Of a DNA stretch of 64,000 nt, positions 59,660 to 64,000 are shown piece after piece. This DNA is from Lenzites betulinus (lineage: Eukaryota; Basidiomycota; Agaricomycetes; Polyporales; Polyporaceae): assembly GCA_022264855.1 (NCBI GenBank), contig JABYQU010000005.1:1054001-1118000 (forward strand), given 5' to 3'. The number at the start of each line of letters is the position of its first letter. Within the stretch, counting starts at the first letter, position 1. The notes beneath the pieces were generated by a model, which was not told where the DNA came from, searched no databases, and saw only the letters and a list, made by a program, of their open reading frames with translations. A program made the position numbers and the translations under genes.

Positions 59660-60190
59660 TGGCTTATGCGCCGCCGCGTGGCTAAACTCTTCGCCCAACG
59701 TTCTCACGCTTCTCATCTTTCTTCCACTCACTCGCGGACTCGTCGTTACACTATTCCTTGTTGGTACGAACAGCTTGCTATCTCCATCCAGCTTCCTTGT
59801 CTGCGGCTTGCTAGGCCTCCCGTGCTCGTCTGCTGTGTGAAGTCAAGAAACGGATTTCCCAACTCGGAAAACTTAGCGTGCAGTGCTCCCAACGTATTGC
59901 CCATTCACAAAGCACGCAAACCTCTTCAGTTGCAGGAGCAACACCCTAGTGTACTACTGGTATGGCAACCTCCACATGACACGCAGCGACGGCTGGCGTG
60001 GAGGCCGTAGACAAGGCCGTAGTGGCGCAGGACGCGAACGTGAGTATTCGAGCAATCCACCCCCTTGTCCCTTCACCACAGTCCCTCCCGCACAGAGCGT
60101 GGAAGATAATTACTGATACTGCGACTGAAAGTAATAACATGAAGCCGCCGCCGCCGTACCGACCTCATCCGCGAGGATGCTTCGCCGTAA
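59660..60190 (+). pseudogene. Decayed fifth CFEM-receptor copy (tail remnant)
   Basis: Pieces of the family survive in changing frames: GREREYSSNPPP near 60029 resembles the GRREYEPLGSPP part of copy B's tail, and MKPPPPYRPHPRG at about 60139 resembles the PPPYQPRPRG end of copy C. RRRVAKLFA near 59667 may be what is left of the RRRAIHKRF segment before the first CFEM cysteine. Stops and frameshifts break it, and the membrane span and most cysteines are not recognisable. It lies 0.3-0.8 kb after intact copy C in the same orientation. Confidence 0.5.
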
Positions 60191-61660
60191 TCGTTTGTGC
60201 TCCTGCGAGACAGGTTTGGCGGGCGAAACCTGCTATACAATGAGACTCGATGTGCGTACCACAAAGTACCCATGACTGTAGCTCAGTACACCAGTACAAT
60301 CGGGCTTACGTACGCTTCCCATGTCGCGCCGTACCTTCTCTCAACACCGACCGAGCAGCCGTCAATCAGATCCCTGCAGCTCAGCTCCCGGCCATTTGCC
60401 CGTCGACTCTCCGACAACATCCTGATCATCATGACCACAGTAGACATGTTACATCACGCCGACTCTACTGTTGGACGTTACACCTCCAAGGACGTTTCGA
60501 GCAACAACAGAACTGTGGTCAGGCTGAACCCCGTAATCTGCGCCATCGTTCATTGCCCGTACATGCTCTTGGATATAGCAGACGTATCGTTTGCCCTCGG
60601 GGCTTGAAGGTGTGTATATACCGGCGTAAACTGTGGTACGCTGCCGGATCTCTGTAGGTAGCGATTCCTTCGCACGAATGTAGGTTTCTACGTCCCGTTA
60701 GAGTCTCCCGCATGGTACAATACTTAACATTCCGAGCACCCTCTCGCTACGTCCTAGGAGTCAAACATCACCACTCGGCGAGATCGTTCGTACACGACGT
60801 TTTTATGTAGTTCCCTACCTGGAACAAATGTGTTGACGTCTCCGGCAGGTGAGCGTTCCTCACATCCCTGATATCCGATGCGCTCACACCAGAACCAGAT
60901 TCCGGTGTATGCTTCCATACACCAAGTTGAACTCGACCCTTATTGACAGCTGTTCACACTGCGTGATTGCAGTTATAGCCGTGCAACAAAGTCACTTGTC
61001 TCCCCCAATGATTGCACAAACTCAATTGCGAATGTGATTACACCTCTTTCCGCGTTTCTTTCAAGATGAGTGGACCACAAGCAAGAGGATTCCTGTTACG
61101 GTAATTCGAAGATCTGACGGTAACGTTTACTAGCGCGACAGAATGTGTGCTTCCCCGAAATCACTGTCATGTAGACAGCTGCCTGAAGCGCTTCGAAGCT
61201 GTATCTTCATGTCGAAGGTGACGCCGCCCACAAACACCGCGCCAACACCGCACCGAGCAGATGCGAATTGTCACACTCCCAACCTTGCCCCAGTCGGAGA
61301 TCCGATACTAATGCTTCAAACCAACTTGCACTTTCCCAGACATACTTCCTCGCAGCTGTCGCCCTTGGCTCCTGCTTTCTCTCACGAGAGCTTCCGAGCG
61401 TCGCTATACGCAATGATACTGTTTACTCGCTGATGCTTCTGCGGCACGGCGAAGCAAAGGGAGATAGGTATATACATCGTCACCGAACTAGCTACGCTCG
61501 TGCCCTTGGAATCCTCCTTGCACCCTCTACGTCGACCGCAGTGACCATTGTGTCTCGTTCTACACCGATGTATACGGAACAACCTGACAGGAGTGTCCTT
61601 CTGGTACCTTTCTCTACGTTCACTGTCTTGGCCACTGCTGATACTTGATCTCGTCCATAG
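60191..61660. other. Intergenic region upstream of copy D
   Basis: Frames of about 135 codons (60197-60607, 60250-60657) have no domain. The right end probably contains the first exon of copy D: a possible donor at about 61610 would give a 57-nt intron ending at 61660 (TCCATAG), but no clear signal peptide exon could be fixed. Confidence 0.35.
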
Positions 61661-63440
61661 ACTTCCGGGATGCATGGACCGCGTATCATGGAAAGAAACT
61701 TCAATGACTTCTCCAACTGCGCGTGGGACTGTATGGACGATGCCTACAACAGCTCCGACTGCCCTGCGTACGTATGCCTAGACCCTTCGTCGTCGTATAC
61801 TCACGATATAGTTACCTTGTCCAGGCAGACTGACATTGGTTGTATGTGCGAGGATCCTAATGCCCGAAAGAGAGCGACCAATTGCATCTCTAGCCGCTGC
61901 TCCGTGTCTGATACCACCGAGGTGAACCAGGCCTTGAGCAGCTGCAACAATGACATAGTTGGTAAGTTGACAATTCAATGTCCGAGTGGAAGATTCCTGT
62001 AGCACGATTTCCACGATCCGTGTGGATTTCAACCATGTGCTGACTTGTCCTGTTGTAGAACCCGGTGACCCTTCTACGCAGGTCCCTACCGTCGTATCAA
62101 CGCCTACTACAACGAGGGTGACTATCGGCACCACGCCTTCTTCAACCACCGTCAGAAGTACGTCTCTTCCGCCTGCCACGGCTCCGCTCAGCACGAATAC
62201 GTCTGCTCCTCCCGAAGGCATCACTACTGCGCCCATTTCGAACATGCCGACACAAGTTACCAGCGCTCCTGCAGATACTGGCACGGTTGACGGACATCCT
62301 TCCTCGCCTGCGTCTGGCGCTCCTGCTACTTCGGTTGCTGCTCCGACAAACTCGAGCCACTCATCCGCAACCCCTACCACTGGCCTACCCGGGGCCCCCC
62401 TTTCGAGCGCTACGTTATCTACGTGGTCTTCAACCGTCCCAAGATCGCACTCATCTGCACTTGTACCTCAGGCTGCTTCCAGCTCCCAAACTGCGAGCTC
62501 CGCCGGATCCTCGCCGTCGCAACACCCCGAAGGAGGACACGGGCTTTCTCCTAAGGCCTTCATCCCCGTCTCTGTCGCCATAGTCGTCGTGGTACTCACC
62601 GCAGTCCTGGGCGCACTGATCCTATGCATGCGTCGACGCCGGCGCCGCCGAGCGAGCGCTCTTCCTGCTGGTCTCTCGAAGCAAGCGGTTTCCCAGAGTG
62701 CTGAAGACGACCCCTATACGCGCCTCGAGAAGAGGAACAGGACTATTGTAGATGAACGCCCCGCCCACTTCGGAAAACATTCTCTGCAAGAGGAATCTGC
62801 TCTCGCTTCGGAGGGCTGTGCTTCGCTATGGACGTCGGACTTGCCTATTGCACCCACAAGTAACCAAACCCGCACAGAAACATCCGGAGCAAATGTCTAC
62901 GTTCCCCTGCCGCAAGCTGTGTCTGGGGATCAAGTCGGAGGCGACACGGATCCATTATATCAAGCTTCGCTATCGTCGGGTGGAGCCCCATTGCTACCTC
63001 GCACGCACCCTGTCAATGGCGAGGAGACATTCTCGTCATACGGAGGAGCTCGGTCGAACACCGAGACGCCGCCTTCCACCGAGACGACCGTCCAACCCGG
63101 AGGGATGGTGGCGGATGCGCGTCGCCTCTCGCTCGGAACTGTGGCGTTTGTCGGAGGTCCCGCTGTTCTTTCGGAGACATCAGAGAAGACAGCTGCGTCG
63201 GGGCGGCACCCTTCGGCCAACGCGACGTCGCCGCCGCCACAGCCTCCCTCTGTCCCCGCTCGCGCCGAAACGCTATTGACATCCACCTTGTCACCATCTT
63301 CCTTACGTCGTCCAAGGTTCGTGACGGTGCTGATGGAGGTGAACGAGGGCGACTCCGAGGAAGACGACCAGTTGCCGCCCTATCAGCCTCGATCGCAGAG
63401 TGCGAGTCCTGTTTCGCACCGCGATCATGATGGGCCGTAA
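61661..63440 (+). CDS. CFEM-like single-pass membrane receptor, copy D (5' end unresolved)
   Basis: Exons seen: 61661-61767 (start unresolved), 61825-61961 and 62059-63440. The ectodomain has eight cysteines, SNC, WDC, SDC, IGCMC, TNC, SRC, SSC, with TDIGCMC giving the Asp-x-x-Cys-x-Cys of true CFEM domains. Intron 1 is phase 2 after the third Cys and exon 2 is 137 nt, the same length as in copy A. Then come a Thr/Ser/Pro stalk of about 175 residues, a span (FIPVSVAIVVVVLTAVLGALIL), RRRRRRR, and a tail of about 270 residues finishing RFVTVLMEVNEGDSEEDD and LPPYQPRS (PPxY). It has diverged most from copies B and C in the stalk and mid-tail, yet keeps both ends of the layout, so the terminal tail motif is probably under selection. 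An upstream exon for the signal peptide is expected before 61660. Confidence 0.82.
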
Positions 63441-64000
63441 GAGAGTTTGCAAGGTCCGTCGGTCTCGGCTTGAGTGAGTATTTTATTGGCAATCCCTGAA
63501 GACATCGTGCTGATAAATAATGGCAGTGGTGTACATATGAATACTACATGTACCTCAGCACTGGGGAGAAAGATCATCGAGTCGGAGTTCCCAAAGTTCT
63601 GTGCTCTGATACGTGCCCACTATTCAGGTTCTTCGGTATCATCTGACGCGAATGTTGTATGGCATAGGAATGTCTGTAACTAATTTTATCTTTTGGAAGT
63701 GTCGCTGCCAGGTGTTGGAGCATGGTCTGGAGATCTGAAGTCCTTGCAGCTGCCGGGACTCGGCGGATGCGCACAGTTGGAGCCGCTTTCAAGTTTTCGC
63801 ACGGCGTTGCTTTCTTGTACAGTAACACAATATCGTCCGACGAAATATGTACAGATCATATGTCACTGTGCGCATCGTATGTTTCTTCCTCTAACACGAA
63901 TCTTGGGCTGACCAATCGACGATGTCTTTTTAAGGACTGTCTGGACACGCTGTGCTATCCCGGGATGGCACTGCGAGGCTGCGGTTACAACGGTCCAGGC
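63441..64000. other. 3' flank of copy D
   Basis: Short frames only; no gene, repeat or RNA recognised to the end of the window. Confidence 0.45.

Noticed and set aside
60285..60360. tRNA-like string TAGCTCAGT
   Set aside because: It resembles a tRNA D-arm, but no GGTTCGA-type T-arm or paired acceptor stem follows within 80 bases.

Overview
The window is nuclear DNA of a filamentous basidiomycete, most likely an Agaricomycete. Three things point there: short spliceosomal introns of about 50-60 bases with GT-AG ends in almost every gene; protein families typical of mushrooms (a DUF6535 membrane protein, an F-box protein, an HNH_2-type protein, a fungal group III G-alpha, CFEM proteins); and basidiomycete-type transposons. 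I see no tRNA, rRNA or CRISPR. Splice sites below were placed by reading; where exon lengths sum to a whole number of codons I say so.

Left part (1-30 kb) is gene-bearing: a G-alpha subunit (561-2211), an F-box protein (3632-5287, minus), a mitochondrial-type hotdog thioesterase (6660-7560), a family 2 O-methyltransferase (8547-10540), two divergent secreted Thr-rich proteins (10815-11475 minus; 13060-13644 plus), a Baeyer-Villiger-type flavin monooxygenase (15052-17755), a GPI-anchored Ser-rich protein (18117-18717, minus), a DUF6535 protein (21363-23875, minus), an AKR7-type aldo-keto reductase (24887-26356) and a RhoGAP protein (27281-29699, minus). The methyltransferase, monooxygenase and reductase could serve one small-molecule pathway, but no backbone synthase is present.

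The middle (30.7-35.6 kb) is a direct tandem duplication of a unit of about 2.4 kb with no recognisable gene. After it comes a GPI-type CFEM protein (36840-37610).

Right part (40-63.5 kb) is the most distinctive region: four tandem-oriented paralogs, here called A (40497-42158), B (44807-49653), C (57753-59374) and D (61661-63440), plus a decayed remnant near 60 kb. Each has an eight-cysteine CFEM-like ectodomain, a Ser/Thr/Pro stalk, one membrane span, an Arg-rich juxtamembrane stretch, and a cytoplasmic tail ending in a conserved VTVLMEV-like strand, an acidic patch and a PPxY motif. They look like a family of single-pass CFEM receptors with a ubiquitin-ligase-recruiting tail. Copy B is being dismantled: a 5'-truncated LINE lies in its upstream region, a complete 3.16-kb Tc1/mariner-type element sits inside its first intron, and its stalk is frameshifted. 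An HNH_2 protein (53946-55602) and a RhoGAP gene fragment (50330-50650) lie between copies B and C.
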